A DNA stretch of 54,292 nucleotides from an uncultured Sinobacteraceae bacterium (GCA_937902995.1 CALEKY010000149.1:1-54292), one strand, 5' to 3'. Counted from the first letter of the stretch, positions 41,310-49,723 are shown. A program made the numbers and translations. Notes: generated by a model not told the origin, from the letters alone.

Positions 41310-43496
41310 ATGAGCACGTCAGCGCCGCTTCGTTTTGCAGATCTCGACGCCTGCGTGGAAGCGACGCTGAGCCGCGTCGGCAAGAACATCGTCATGGGTT
41401 TGCCGGTCGCGATCGGCAAGCCGAATCCGCTCGTGAACGCATTCGTGCGACGCGCAGCGACAGATCCCTCCATCGATCTCACCATCGTCACGGCGCTATC
41501 GTTGCGCACGCCGCGCGCCCGCAGCTCCATCGAGCGACGGTTTCTCGAACCGTTCGTCAGACGCGTGTTCGGCAACTATCCCGAGCTCGAATACGTCCGC
41601 ATGCTCGAAGAGAACCGACTCCCGAAGAACATTCGCATCCTGGAGTTCTATCTCGAGCCAGGCGGTTGGCTCGGCAACCCACACGTGCAGCAGAACTACT
41701 TGAGCTCGAACTACACGCACGTGGCTCGCGACGCCGTCCTGCGCGGCCTCAATGTCATTGCCCAACTGGTCGCTTCCGCACCGCCGGGCGAGATGCCGCC
41801 GGGCATGTTGAGCTTGAGCTCGAACGCCGACATGACAGCCGATCTGCTGCCGCGAATTGCCGAAATGCGCGCGTCGAATCAGCCGATCGTCCTGATCGGC
41901 CAAGTACACTCCGAATTGCCGTTCATGTACGGCGACGCACTCGTCGCCGCGGACACTTTCGATTTCCTGATCGACGACCGCGCGCACGACTTTCCGCTGT
42001 TCTGCGCCCCTAACCCGTCGATATCGCCGACTGACCATGCAATCGCCTTGCACGTGAGCGCGCTGATCCGCGACGGCGGCACCCTGCAGGTCGGTATCGG
42101 CGAACTGGGCGACGCGATCGTGTATGCCTTGAAGCTGCGGCACGAGCAGCCGGCGAGCTACAGGGAAATTCTCGAATCGACCGACGTGCTCGCAACTCAG
42201 CGCCGACTGATCGAAAGCGAAGGCGGCACCGCTCCGTTCGAGCGCGGTTTGTACGGCTGCACCGAGATGCTCGTCGACAACATGCTGGACCTTTATCGCG
42301 CCGGCGTGCTGAAACGACGCGTCTATCCGAGCGCACGACTGCAGCGGTTGCTGGACGACGGTCATATCGATGAGCGCGTGAGCCTGCGAACGCTCGAAGC
42401 GTTGCAGGCTTCCGGCATGGCGCGCATGTCGTACGCGGACTTCAACGAGCTGCGCGACGCCGGCGTGTTCCGCGACGACATCGAGTACGAGCGCGGCACG
42501 CTGATCGCGCCGGACGGCACCGAGCTGCCGGCGAGCATCGCTACGGCGGAGCAACGCGAAGCGATTGCTGCCAAGTGTCTCGGCGAGCGATTGCGCGACG
42601 GCGTGCTTGTCGATGCCGGGTTCTTCTTCGGGCCGCGCGATTTTTACCGGAGCTTACGCGAGCTGCCTGCGGAGGAACGGCGCCTGTTTGCCATGCGCGG
42701 CATCGGCTTCGTCAACGATCTGTACGGACATGAATGGGAATTGAAGTGCGCGCAGCGCCGTTACGCGCGCTTCGTCAATACGACGATGCAAGTCACCGGC
42801 TTCGGCGCCGCCGTCTCCGACACCCTGGCCGACGGCCGTGTCGTCAGCGGAGTCGGCGGTCAGTACAACTTCGTCGCGATGGCGCATGCGCTTCCGGAAG
42901 CACGCTCGATCCTGTGCCTGCGCTCGACACGTACCGCGCACGGAACGATCACGTCGAACGTCGTCTGGAACCACCCGCAAACGACGATTCCTCGACACTT
43001 GCGCGACATCGTCGTTACCGAGTACGGAATCGCGGACCTGCGCGGCAAGACCGATCGCGAGGTCGTCGAAGCGCTCATCGGCATCATGGACGCGCGTTTC
43101 GTCGACGACTTCGTCTCGCAAGCACAACGCGCGGGCAAGCTGCCCAAGGACTACCGCATCGACGAACGCGTGAGGAGCAACACGCCGCAGGCGCTTGCCG
43201 AACGATTCCGGCCCTGGCGCGAGCGTGGATTCTTTCCAGCGTTGCCGTTCGGCAGCGATTTCACCGAGGAAGAGCTCGTTCTCGGCAAGGCGTTGCGAAG
43301 CCTCGCACAGCTCGCTGCACAACCTGGCGGCAAGTTGCGGCTCGTCTATCGTGCAGCACGCGCAAACCCCGACGATCCCGTGCTGCGTCCCTATTTGGAG
43401 CGCATGGATCTAGCACGCCCGCGTACTCGCGGCGAAGTCTGGGAACGGCGCATCGTGGCGTCAGCCCTACGGCAAGTGCTCGCGAGCGGACACTGA
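41310..43496 (+). CDS. Acetyl-CoA hydrolase/transferase family protein
   Basis: A 728-residue protein, longer than typical acetate or 4-hydroxybutyrate CoA-transferases (about 430-510). The N-terminal half carries KNIVMGLPVAIGKPNPLVNA, GQVHSELPFMYG and LQVGIGELGDAIVYALKLR, and the C-terminal half the acetyl-CoA hydrolase C domain (SGVGGQYNFVAMAHALPEAR; RDIVVTEYGIADLRGKTDRE). A helical region of about 200 residues lies between and beyond these. A CoA transfer or hydrolysis reaction is likely; the acceptor is not readable. The ATG at 41310 is preferred on alignment; an earlier frame to 41247 is also open. It is divergent from moxR. Confidence 0.8.
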   Translation: MSTSAPLRFADLDACVEATLSRVGKNIVMGLPVAIGKPNPLVNAFVRRAATDPSIDLTIVTALSLRTPRARSSIERRFLEPFVRRVFGNYPELEYVRMLEENRLPKNIRILEFYLEPGGWLGNPHVQQNYLSSNYTHVARDAVLRGLNVIAQLVASAPPGEMPPGMLSLSSNADMTADLLPRIAEMRASNQPIVLIGQVHSELPFMYGDALVAADTFDFLIDDRAHDFPLFCAPNPSISPTDHAIALHVSALIRDGGTLQVGIGELGDAIVYALKLRHEQPASYREILESTDVLATQRRLIESEGGTAPFERGLYGCTEMLVDNMLDLYRAGVLKRRVYPSARLQRLLDDGHIDERVSLRTLEALQASGMARMSYADFNELRDAGVFRDDIEYERGTLIAPDGTELPASIATAEQREAIAAKCLGERLRDGVLVDAGFFFGPRDFYRSLRELPAEERRLFAMRGIGFVNDLYGHEWELKCAQRRYARFVNTTMQVTGFGAAVSDTLADGRVVSGVGGQYNFVAMAHALPEARSILCLRSTRTAHGTITSNVVWNHPQTTIPRHLRDIVVTEYGIADLRGKTDREVVEALIGIMDARFVDDFVSQAQRAGKLPKDYRIDERVRSNTPQALAERFRPWRERGFFPALPFGSDFTEEELVLGKALRSLAQLAAQPGGKLRLVYRAARANPDDPVLRPYLERMDLARPRTRGEVWERRIVASALRQVLASGH

Positions 43497-43576
43497 AGTC
43501 GATCGCACGAGCAACCCTTTATTCGGCCGCTGCGTCCAAGCAGTGTGGCTGCCTTCCTTGGAAAATGGAGTCTCAG

Positions 43577-44398
43577 ATGACATTCCCATGTCGCACGGCC
43601 GGCTTGGCCGCTGCTTTACTGTTGTCGCATTCGGCCCTTGCCGACTGTACCCATAGAGCCATCCGCTCAGGCGAAGTCGATGCAACCGGCGTGCGCAAAG
43701 TAATCGTCTCGGTCAACGCCGGAGAGCTGACCGTGACCGGTCATGCAGATGCCAAGCTCATTCGCGCCAACGGCAAAGCCTGCGCAAACTCGCAGCCGTT
43801 GCTCGACTCGGTTCGCCTCGAAGTGCGACGCAACGGCGACACCGCCTACGTGACAGCGCAGGAACCGAAACGCAACCTCCCAGGCAACAAAGCCTGGCTC
43901 GATCTCAAACTGGAAGTGCCGGCAACGGTCGAGCTCGAAGTGAGCGACTCGAGCGGCGATATCGACATTCGTGGAGTCGCGGCGCTGCAAGTCGATGACA
44001 GCTCGGGAAACCTGCGAATTCGCGACATCTCGGGCGACGCATCGGTTGACGACGGCTCCGGCGAAATCGATATCTCGAACGTGGGAGGAAACGTCACCGT
44101 TCGCGACGGTTCCGGAGGGATCGACATTGCGAACGTCGGCGGTAACGTGACCATTCCGGACGACAGCTCCGGCGACATCGCGATCCGGGGCGTAGGCGGC
44201 GGCGTTCACATCGTATCCGACAGCTCCGGCGACATCGTCGTGAGCGACGTACAACAAGACGTGCTGATCGACGACGACAGCTCAGGCGACATTCGCGTCA
44301 CGAATGTCGGCGGCAATTTCACCGTCCACAACGACGGCAGCGGCCGAATCAAGCACGCAGCTGTGCGCGGCAAGGTGAGCTTGCCGAAAGACAAGTGA
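43577..44398 (+). CDS. DUF4097-like exported beta-solenoid protein
   Basis: A 273-residue exported protein with a signal peptide (TAGLAAALLLSHSALAD). After about residue 115 there are eight consecutive repeats of 17-19 residues built on the pattern hxhxDxSGDIxIxxVGGN (for example VTVRDGSGGIDIANVGGN and VLIDDDSSGDIRVTNVGGN). These should stack as turns of a right-handed beta-solenoid with Asp/Ser/Gly-rich corners that may bind metal ions. This is a DUF4097-like arrangement, with no known enzymatic motif. GGAG stands 6 nt before the ATG at 43577 (an ATG at 43565 is also in frame). Surface adhesion or structural roles are possible but unproven. Confidence 0.75.
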   Translation: MTFPCRTAGLAAALLLSHSALADCTHRAIRSGEVDATGVRKVIVSVNAGELTVTGHADAKLIRANGKACANSQPLLDSVRLEVRRNGDTAYVTAQEPKRNLPGNKAWLDLKLEVPATVELEVSDSSGDIDIRGVAALQVDDSSGNLRIRDISGDASVDDGSGEIDISNVGGNVTVRDGSGGIDIANVGGNVTIPDDSSGDIAIRGVGGGVHIVSDSSGDIVVSDVQQDVLIDDDSSGDIRVTNVGGNFTVHNDGSGRIKHAAVRGKVSLPKDK

Positions 44399-44436
44399 GC
44401 GTCCGCTCGAGGGAACGAACGGCTACTTCGGAGGCC

Positions 44437-44460
44437 GTGGCTGGAGACGGTAGGCTGTCG
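44437..44460. repeat. Heptamer array, GGCTGTA family (left arm)
   Basis: Units GTGGCTG, GAGACGG, TAGGCTG, TCG, about 40 bp after the solenoid gene stop. Confidence 0.65.
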
Positions 44461-44529
44461 TCACACGCTCGCGTGCCTGTCTCCTACCCGCTCACTTCGT
44501 TCGACCCTCTCCGTGAAGGCGCGCGTCCG

Positions 44530-44563
44530 ACTGTCGCCTGTGAGCTGTAGCCTGTCGCCTATC
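44530..44563. repeat. Heptamer array, GGCTGTA family (right arm)
   Basis: Units ACTGTCG, CCTGTGA, GCTGTAG, CCTGTCG, CCTATCC in the opposite orientation. The XRE gene stop (44559-44561) lies in the last unit. Confidence 0.8.
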
Positions 44564-45341
44564 CGACCGCTTCCCTCAACACTCTCGCCGTCTGCTCATC
44601 TGCAGGGAAGAACGTTTCGAGCGCAATCTCGGAGAGCGTGATGTCGATCGGCGTGCCGAATACGGTGGTCGTGCTGATGAAGCTCAGCACGACGCCGTTC
44701 ATCGCCACTTGAAACGGCACGACGACATCGTTCGTCGAGCGCGATTCGCGTGCGTTTGCGGCCGGTGCCGGATACTGAACGAGCTCCTCATAGAGTGCTG
44801 CGAGCGTCGTGTCCGCAGAAACGTCGATCTGGCGGCGCAATCGTGCGAGCAAGTGCGCGCGCCATTGCGGCAAATTCACGATGCGCGGCGCGAGCCCGTC
44901 CGGATGCAAGCTCAGGCGCAGCACGTTGACCGGCGGTTTCAATAAGGACTCGGGCAGCCCGGACAAGAACATCGGCACCGCGCGATTGGCCGCAATCAGC
45001 GTCCAATGCCGATCCACCGCGAGCGCGGGATAGGGTTCGTGGCCCTTGAGAACCAGATCGACGGCCGCGCGCGCCGCTTGCAAGGCAGGATCGTCGAGCG
45101 ATCGTTCGGAGAACATCGGCGCAAACCCTGCTGCAACCAACAAACGATTCCGTTCTCTCAAGGGCACATCCAGCAGCTCGGCAAGCTTGAGCAGCATGTC
45201 GCGGCTCGGTTGCGCGCGACCGGTCTCGATGAAACTCAGGTGTTTGGCGGAGATCTCCGCTTCCGTCGCAAAGTCGAGTTGGCTCAAACGACGGCGCTGC
45301 CGCCATTCCCGAATCAGTTGTCCGACAGGCGTGGCATTCAT
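44559..45341 (-). CDS. XRE family regulator with MmyB-like ligand domain
   Basis: A 260-residue regulator. The helix-turn-helix is at residues 5-60 (LIREWRQRRRLSQLDFATEA then EISAKHLSFIETGRAQPSRD). The rest matches the MmyB-like ligand-binding domain, a PAS-like fold (HEPYPALAVDRHWTLIAANR; LRLSLHPDGLAPRIVNLPQW), which can bind fatty-acid-like molecules in the one studied family member. It is divergent from the membrane protein at 45474 with a 132-bp gap, so it probably controls that gene and itself. Confidence 0.85.
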   Translation of the reverse strand: MNATPVGQLIREWRQRRRLSQLDFATEAEISAKHLSFIETGRAQPSRDMLLKLAELLDVPLRERNRLLVAAGFAPMFSERSLDDPALQAARAAVDLVLKGHEPYPALAVDRHWTLIAANRAVPMFLSGLPESLLKPPVNVLRLSLHPDGLAPRIVNLPQWRAHLLARLRRQIDVSADTTLAALYEELVQYPAPAANARESRSTNDVVVPFQVAMNGVVLSFISTTTVFGTPIDITLSEIALETFFPADEQTARVLREAVG

Positions 45342-45473
45342 GGCAAGACGATAGCGCAGCCGCGCGAGGCTGCTCCATTACCTCCCAGGTAATCGTCTTC
45401 CAGCTCCGTACTCAGCACGATCCGTCCCACCGCAGGTTCGACATTGCCGGTCGCGGTCCGGCAAGGAGGTCAT

Positions 45474-45884
45474 ATGCACGTCTCTAACCCGTTCTCGTTC
45501 CTTCGCCGCGTGCTGCTGGCGGATGCCGTGTCTGCCGGTGCGATGGGGCTCGCTTTGCTCGCATTCGCACCGCAGCTTGCGGCGGTGCTCGAGCTGCCCC
45601 CCGCCTTGTTGCGCGAATCCGGCATGATCCTCGTACCGTTCGCCGCGTTCGTCGGTTACCTCGCGAGTCGCGAACATCCGTCCCGCGCCGGCGTGTGGAC
45701 AGTGATCGTGATCAACGCCGTGTGGACGATCGACAGCATCGCGCTACTGCTGACGGATTGGGTCGCACCGAATGCGCTCGGTAAGGCATTCGTCGTTGCG
45801 CAGGCCCTCTTCGTCGGTGTTCTCGCGGAGCTTCAGTACATCGGCTTACGGAAGGCGTCGGTCTCACCGCAAGCTGCAGGCTGA
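45474..45884 (+). CDS. Four-TM integral membrane protein, function unknown
   Basis: A 136-residue protein with four hydrophobic segments (LADAVSAGAMGLALLAFAP; MILVPFAAFVGYLAS; WTVIVINAVWTIDSIALLL; KAFVVAQALFVGVLAELQYI), likely a small bundle in the inner membrane. The perfect ribosome binding site AAGGAGGT stands 6 nt before the ATG, the strongest in this region. It lies divergently next to the XRE/MmyB-like regulator, a pairing seen often in proteobacteria. I do not recognise a family with known function. The stop codon falls in a CAGGCTGA unit. Confidence 0.75.
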   Translation: MHVSNPFSFLRRVLLADAVSAGAMGLALLAFAPQLAAVLELPPALLRESGMILVPFAAFVGYLASREHPSRAGVWTVIVINAVWTIDSIALLLTDWVAPNALGKAFVVAQALFVGVLAELQYIGLRKASVSPQAAG

Positions 45885-45920
45885 GGATCAGTTGATAGTT
45901 GAAAGTGGATAGTCGATAGC
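45877..45920. repeat. Heptamer array, AGTTGAT family (left arm)
   Basis: A CAGGCTGA unit holding the stop codon is followed by AGTTGAT, AGTTGAA, AGTGGAT, AGTCGAT at 45890-45917. Confidence 0.8.
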
Positions 45921-45925
45921 GATCA

Positions 45926-45956
45926 GGCGCTGGGCGGGCATTGCCCGCCCAGCGCC
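45926..45956. terminator. Long GC hairpin between two arrays
   Basis: GGCGCTGGGCGGGCA and TGCCCGCCCAGCGCC pair over 14-15 bases around a single T. It is flanked by an AGTTGAT-type array on the left and a GGCTGTA-type array on the right. Confidence 0.75.
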
Positions 45957-45961
45957 GTTGC

Positions 45962-45992
45962 CGTAGCCCGTAGCCTGTCGCCTGTAGTCTTC
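45962..45992. repeat. Heptamer array, GGCTGTA family, reverse orientation
   Basis: Units CGTAGCC twice, TGTCGCC, TGTAGTC. It lies upstream of the serine hydrolase gene. The left partner array belongs to a different family. Confidence 0.8.
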
Positions 45993-46095
45993 CATCTCGC
46001 AGCTTTGCATCGCTTGACGCTCCGGCGCGCGCAACGCGCGTAAGCTTGCACGACAACTCGAACACTCAGGTCGAACACTCGGGGGGGAGGAATCC

Positions 46096-47394
46096 ATGCT
46101 CGTTCGTTGGCGCGCTCCGCTATACGCGGCTCGTTTCTCGATCATGCTGTGCTCGTTGCTCGTGGCCGGCACTGTCGCCGCCGCGGGCCTGAAGACGACG
46201 AAGCCCGAACGCGTGGGCATGTCCTCCGAGCGCCTGGCCCGGATCAACGAGATCATGCAACGGCACGTCGATGAGGGCCGCATTACGGGCGCAGTCACTG
46301 CGGTCGCACGCCGGGGCAAGGTCGTGCATTTCGAAGCGCACGGGTATCGCGATCCAAACGCCAAGACGCCGATGACGAAGGACGCGATCTTTCGCATGGC
46401 GTCCTCCAGCAAGCCGGTCACTGGCGTCGCCATCCTGATGCTCATGGAAGAAGGTCGCGTGCGGCTGAGCGACCCGGTGTCGAAGTACATCCCCGAATTC
46501 AAGAACATGAAGGTTGCAGTACCGAAGCCAGGGATGACCGAACAGGAAGCACGGCGCGCGAACAACGGCAAACCGGAGGTCGATCTCGTTCCCGCAAATC
46601 GTGAGATCACGATCGAGGACTTGATGACACACACGTCGGGGCTGCATAGCGGCGGGCTGGGCCAGCTCGTGCATCCAGTGCCTCGCGCGCCTGGCGACAC
46701 GTTGGCCACATATATTCCGAAGCTCGCCGCTGCACCGCTCGACTTTCAGCCTGGGACGCGTTGGAGCTACAGCGCGCTCGCCGGCATCGACACGCTTGCG
46801 AGAATCGTCGAAATCGCTTCGGGACTCACGTTCGACGAGTTCCTTCGCCGCCGCATCTTCGAACCGCTCGGCATGCGCGATACGTTCTTCGTCGTTCCGG
46901 AGGACAAACGAGCCCGGCTGCTGCCGCTGTTTCGCCGCAACGGCGATGCGTGGCAAGAGATCAGCACACCAGCCTTCCTAGCCACTCGCACGTACTTCTC
47001 CGGCGCCGGCGGACTCTACAGCACTGCACACGACTACGTGCGTTTCGAGCAGATGCTCGTGAACGGTGGCGCGCTGGACGGCAAGCGGTTATTGAGCCCG
47101 AAAACCGTGCAGCTCATGTCGATGAATCACGTCGGAGACTTGTTTCGCGGGTTGCGCGGCAGAGACAATGGCCTTGGTTTCGGCCTCACCGTTTACGTGA
47201 CGCTCGATACTGCCAACGCCACGCGTTGGCGCACCGCCGGCAGCTTCGGCTGGGCGGGCGCCTTCGGCACGATCACGTGGTCCGATCCGAAAGAAGAGCT
47301 GATTGCAGTACTGATGATTCAGCAATCCGTCGAAGAAGTACAAAACGACTTTCACACCGCCGTGATGCAGGCGATTGTGGAGTCGAATCTTTGA
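46096..47394 (+). CDS. Beta-lactamase-fold serine hydrolase (class C/EstB family), exported
   Basis: A 432-residue protein with a signal peptide (SIMLCSLLVAGTVAAAG). The catalytic SxxK is in FRMASSSKPV, the Tyr motif in WSYSALAG, and the third box may be GSFGWAGAFGT. Other family marks are EDLMTHTSGLHSG and YFSGAGGLYSTAHDY. Members act as esterases, D-peptidases or beta-lactamases; true beta-lactamase activity is not implied. The ATG at 46096 follows a GGGGGGAGGA run. Two near-identical 12-bp copies of TCGAACACTC with a GG tail lie just upstream (about 46058-46084). The stop is directly followed by a G-rich array. Confidence 0.85.
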   Translation: MLVRWRAPLYAARFSIMLCSLLVAGTVAAAGLKTTKPERVGMSSERLARINEIMQRHVDEGRITGAVTAVARRGKVVHFEAHGYRDPNAKTPMTKDAIFRMASSSKPVTGVAILMLMEEGRVRLSDPVSKYIPEFKNMKVAVPKPGMTEQEARRANNGKPEVDLVPANREITIEDLMTHTSGLHSGGLGQLVHPVPRAPGDTLATYIPKLAAAPLDFQPGTRWSYSALAGIDTLARIVEIASGLTFDEFLRRRIFEPLGMRDTFFVVPEDKRARLLPLFRRNGDAWQEISTPAFLATRTYFSGAGGLYSTAHDYVRFEQMLVNGGALDGKRLLSPKTVQLMSMNHVGDLFRGLRGRDNGLGFGLTVYVTLDTANATRWRTAGSFGWAGAFGTITWSDPKEELIAVLMIQQSVEEVQNDFHTAVMQAIVESNL

Positions 47395-47398
47395 GGCA

Positions 47399-47430
47399 GG
47401 GCTTGGGGCTCGGGGCGTGGGGTTTGGGGA
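47399..47430 (+). repeat. G-rich heptamer array / G-quadruplex motif (left arm)
   Basis: Four GGGG tracts (47405-47408, 47412-47415, 47419-47422, 47426-47429) separated by 3-nt loops CTC, CGT and TTT, starting 5 bp after the serine hydrolase stop. The 32 bases are the inverted copy of 47573-47604, with one mismatch. Confidence 0.9.
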
Positions 47431-47572
47431 CAAGCACACGGAGCGTGACGAGTCGAATTGTCACCATTTATCTGTGCAGCATCAGCGTGCCGAATTCCGG
47501 CCCGCCATCCCTTTACCAGACACCGGCCACAGCGCTGGGATCTGGGCCAGGATGACCCCGCGCTCGCATTCT

Positions 47573-47604
47573 TCCCCAAGCCCCACGCCCCGAGCCCCAA
47601 GCCC
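47573..47604 (-). repeat. G-rich heptamer array / G-quadruplex motif (right arm)
   Basis: C-rich on the plus strand (units CCCCAAG, CCCCACG, CCCCGAG), it matches the left arm in reverse over 31 of 32 bases. It ends 25 bp before the VOC gene start. The 142 bp between arms show no gene. Confidence 0.9.
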
Positions 47605-47629
47605 TAAATAATTCAATTCGGAGACTTGA

Positions 47630-48028
47630 ATGACCATTGACCTGAAAAAATCCGCAATCGATCTGGGCATCGTCACGACGAACGGACCGGCGATGTTGGC
47701 GTTCTACCGCGACACGCTGGGCTTGAAGTATCTGCGCGAGATGCCGATGCCCGGCGGCGGCACGATGCATCAGCTCGCATGCGGCGACACGGTGATCAAG
47801 ATCGTCGTGCTCGACTCCACGCCGGCGAAATCGCCGCCTGGCGGCATTCAGGGCGCAACCGGCTTTCGCTACCTGACGATCACAGTCGGCAATCTCACCG
47901 AAATGATGCAAACCTGCGCCGCTCAGGGCTACACGATTGCCGTCAAGGAACGCGAGCTGCGACCCGGCATGCGCATCGGCATCGTGGCGGATCCGGATGG
48001 AAACTGGGTCGAGTTTTTGCAGGTGTGA
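47630..48028 (+). CDS. VOC superfamily protein (glyoxalase-like)
   Basis: A 132-residue single VOC module pair: IDLGIVTTNGPAMLAFYRDT then LGLKYLREM with MHQLACGDTVIKIVVLD, and GFRYLTITVGNLTEMMQTCA then ADPDGNWVEFLQV. The C-terminal DPDGNWVEF carries the Glu that often binds the metal, and His47 in TMHQLACG is a possible second ligand. Substrate unknown. A short spacer with GGAGAC precedes the ATG. It lies just outside a C-rich array and converges on the serine hydrolase at 48168. Confidence 0.8.
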   Translation: MTIDLKKSAIDLGIVTTNGPAMLAFYRDTLGLKYLREMPMPGGGTMHQLACGDTVIKIVVLDSTPAKSPPGGIQGATGFRYLTITVGNLTEMMQTCAAQGYTIAVKERELRPGMRIGIVADPDGNWVEFLQV

Positions 48029-48044
48029 GCACAGCTCACATCTG

Positions 48045-48065
48045 CAGGCTTTAGGCTGTAGCTGG
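48045..48065. repeat. Heptamer array, GGCTGTA family (left arm)
   Basis: Units CAGGCTT, TAGGCTG, TAGCTGG, 16 bp after the VOC stop. Confidence 0.6.
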
Positions 48066-48108
48066 AGCGCGCAAGGACGCGCCAACAGTTTTAGCTAGAA
48101 GGGAAATG

Positions 48109-48134
48109 GAAAAGCGCGTACATGCGCGCTTTTC
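48109..48134. terminator. Bidirectional terminator
   Basis: GAAAAGCGCG / CGCGCTTTTC with loop TACATG. The A-run and T-run at the two feet would serve transcripts from both convergent genes. Confidence 0.8.
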
Positions 48135-48137
48135 TTT

Positions 48138-48169
48138 CCCAAGCCCCGCCCCCGAGCCCGAAGCCTCCT
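48138..48169 (-). repeat. Heptamer array, GGGGCTT family, reverse orientation
   Basis: Units CCCAAGC, CCCGCCC, CCGAGCC, CGAAGCC. The stop codon of the serine hydrolase (48168-48170) is at its right edge. Same family as 47573-47604. Confidence 0.75.
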
Positions 48170-49421
48170 ACCTTCCCCGCATCAAATGCTCCGCCATCGC
48201 TCGATACGCGGGTAGCGACGTCGGATCGAGATTCGTGTTGCTCGCGAGCGGATGCGAGGCGAAGCGCGCGATCACCATTTCGGCCGCCGGATCGATGTAG
48301 ATCGCCTGACCGTGAATGCCGCGCGCCATGAAAGCGCCGTGATCGTCGTGCATGATCCACCATTGATTGCGGTAGCTCCAGCCCTTGAGGTGCGTGTACG
48401 TCGACTTGGCGAACGCCTCTTGGCTGCCGCCGCGGCGAATGTCCTCGATCGCGGCGGCCGGAATGATCTGCTCGTCCTCGACGCGTCCGTTGCAGCGGAC
48501 GAGCTCGCCGAAACGCGCCAGATCGCGAAGACGCAGGTTCAAGCTCAGACCGACTTGCGGCGTGCCATCGTCGTCGACGACGAGAAAGCCGTCATCCTCC
48601 GCACCGAGGCGGCTCCAGATTCGTTCGCTCAGTACCTCGGCCGGCGACTTGCCGCTCGCTCGCGCGATCAGCCATCCGACGACATCGGTGTTCGGCGTGC
48701 GATACGTAAACGCTTCGCCATGCGTGCCTTGTTTGCCGACGGTCGTGAGGAACGTGTAGATCGACCTCGGCGGCGCGTCCGGTTTGCGCGCAGCGAATCC
48801 TGTTGCGCGACTGTACGCCTTCATTGAGGGCGGCGCTTCGGCCGTGTAGTTCTCCGAGAAATCGATCGCCGTCGTCATGTCGAGCACTTGGCCGACGGTC
48901 GCATCGCCGAAACCGCTCTTCTCGAGCTCGGGAATGTAGTGCGCAACGAGCGCATTGCGATCGAGCGTGCCCTCCGCAACGAGCGTCGCCGCGATCGTGC
49001 CGAAGAACGACTTCGTCACGGAGAACAGAATGTGCGGACGTTCGCGGTTCAGCGCACCGAAATAACGCTCGTAGACGATACGGCCGCGATGCAGAATCAA
49101 GATGCCATCGGTGTAATTCGCGAGGAGCGATTCGGCCCACGTCATCCGTTGCGTGCCACCCATCGGTACGAACGTGACCTCATCGAGGTCGTCGCGCTCA
49201 TCGACTTGGAGTGCACGGGCGGGTTTCGAACCCCGAGGAACGGCCACGGTCGGCCAGAATTGGCGCCAGTGCGAAAAGCTCCAGCGCCACTGCGGAAAAC
49301 GATAGAACGTCCCGTCTTCGTAGCGGATCAATTTGTCGCGCGGAGGTGGCGATCCCACCATCCAGCCCAAACGGTTCGGATCGGTCGCAGCCGCATCGGC
49401 AAAGTCGTTCGCTACAGTCAT
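48168..49421 (-). CDS. Beta-lactamase-fold serine hydrolase (NylB/6-aminohexanoate-dimer hydrolase-like)
   Basis: A 417-residue protein. The SxxK active site is in HILFSVTKSFFGT, and the family segments ATVGQVLDMTTAIDFSENYT and FTYRTPNTDVVGWLIARASG (Tyr of YxN-type) are present, resembling 6-aminohexanoate-dimer hydrolases and related EstB-like esterases. There is no clear signal peptide with the ATG at 49421, so it may be cytoplasmic. GGAG lies 5-6 nt before that ATG; an earlier GTG in frame at 49475 would add 18 residues. Natural substrate unknown. Confidence 0.83.
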   Translation of the reverse strand: MTVANDFADAAATDPNRLGWMVGSPPPRDKLIRYEDGTFYRFPQWRWSFSHWRQFWPTVAVPRGSKPARALQVDERDDLDEVTFVPMGGTQRMTWAESLLANYTDGILILHRGRIVYERYFGALNRERPHILFSVTKSFFGTIAATLVAEGTLDRNALVAHYIPELEKSGFGDATVGQVLDMTTAIDFSENYTAEAPPSMKAYSRATGFAARKPDAPPRSIYTFLTTVGKQGTHGEAFTYRTPNTDVVGWLIARASGKSPAEVLSERIWSRLGAEDDGFLVVDDDGTPQVGLSLNLRLRDLARFGELVRCNGRVEDEQIIPAAAIEDIRRGGSQEAFAKSTYTHLKGWSYRNQWWIMHDDHGAFMARGIHGQAIYIDPAAEMVIARFASHPLASNTNLDPTSLPAYRAMAEHLMRGR

Positions 49422-49486
49422 CTGGTCTCCGAGATCGATCGGTACTCCGCCGGGTCGGCGCGAGCGGACGGCCATAGTGCCATTGG

Positions 49487-49507
49487 AAGGCTACAGGCGA
49501 CAGTTGC
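49487..49507. repeat. Short heptamer array, GGCTGTA-like family
   Basis: Units AAGGCTA, CAGGCGA, CAGTTGC, bordering a 6-bp GCTCGC / GCGAGC hairpin. Confidence 0.5.
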
Positions 49508-49598
49508 TCGCTTCGCGAGCGTCCTCTACCTGCCCGCATTCGCGAGCGACCTCGATGCGCAGGACGCACGTATGCCGCGGACGCAGCATGCGTAGGAG

Positions 49599-49626
49599 GC
49601 CTGTACCCTGTAGCCTGATACCTCCC
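49599..49626. repeat. Short heptamer array, GGCTGTA family, reverse orientation
   Basis: Units GCCTGTA, CCCTGTA, GCCTGAT, ACCTCCC. Confidence 0.6.
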
Positions 49627-49723
49627 CTCCGCTTCTTCGCCGATCTTGTCAGTACCTTGACTATCCGTTGCACGCCGCACGCGCGTACGATTCGAAGACA
49701 TCTTGCGTTCGGGGGATTGCACG

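Larger units (their letters stand above)
49422..49723. other. Divergent spacer with short repeats
   Basis: This 302-bp gap separates divergent hydrolase genes. It contains two short heptamer arrays (49487-49507 and 49599-49626) around a GCTCGC-TTC-GCGAGC hairpin (49506-49520). No gene is seen. Confidence 0.6.

Noticed and set aside
46096..49421. The two SxxK hydrolases as antibiotic-resistance beta-lactamases
   Set aside because: Their motifs fit EstB/NylB-like esterases and amidases; the full set of class C beta-lactamase boxes is not present.
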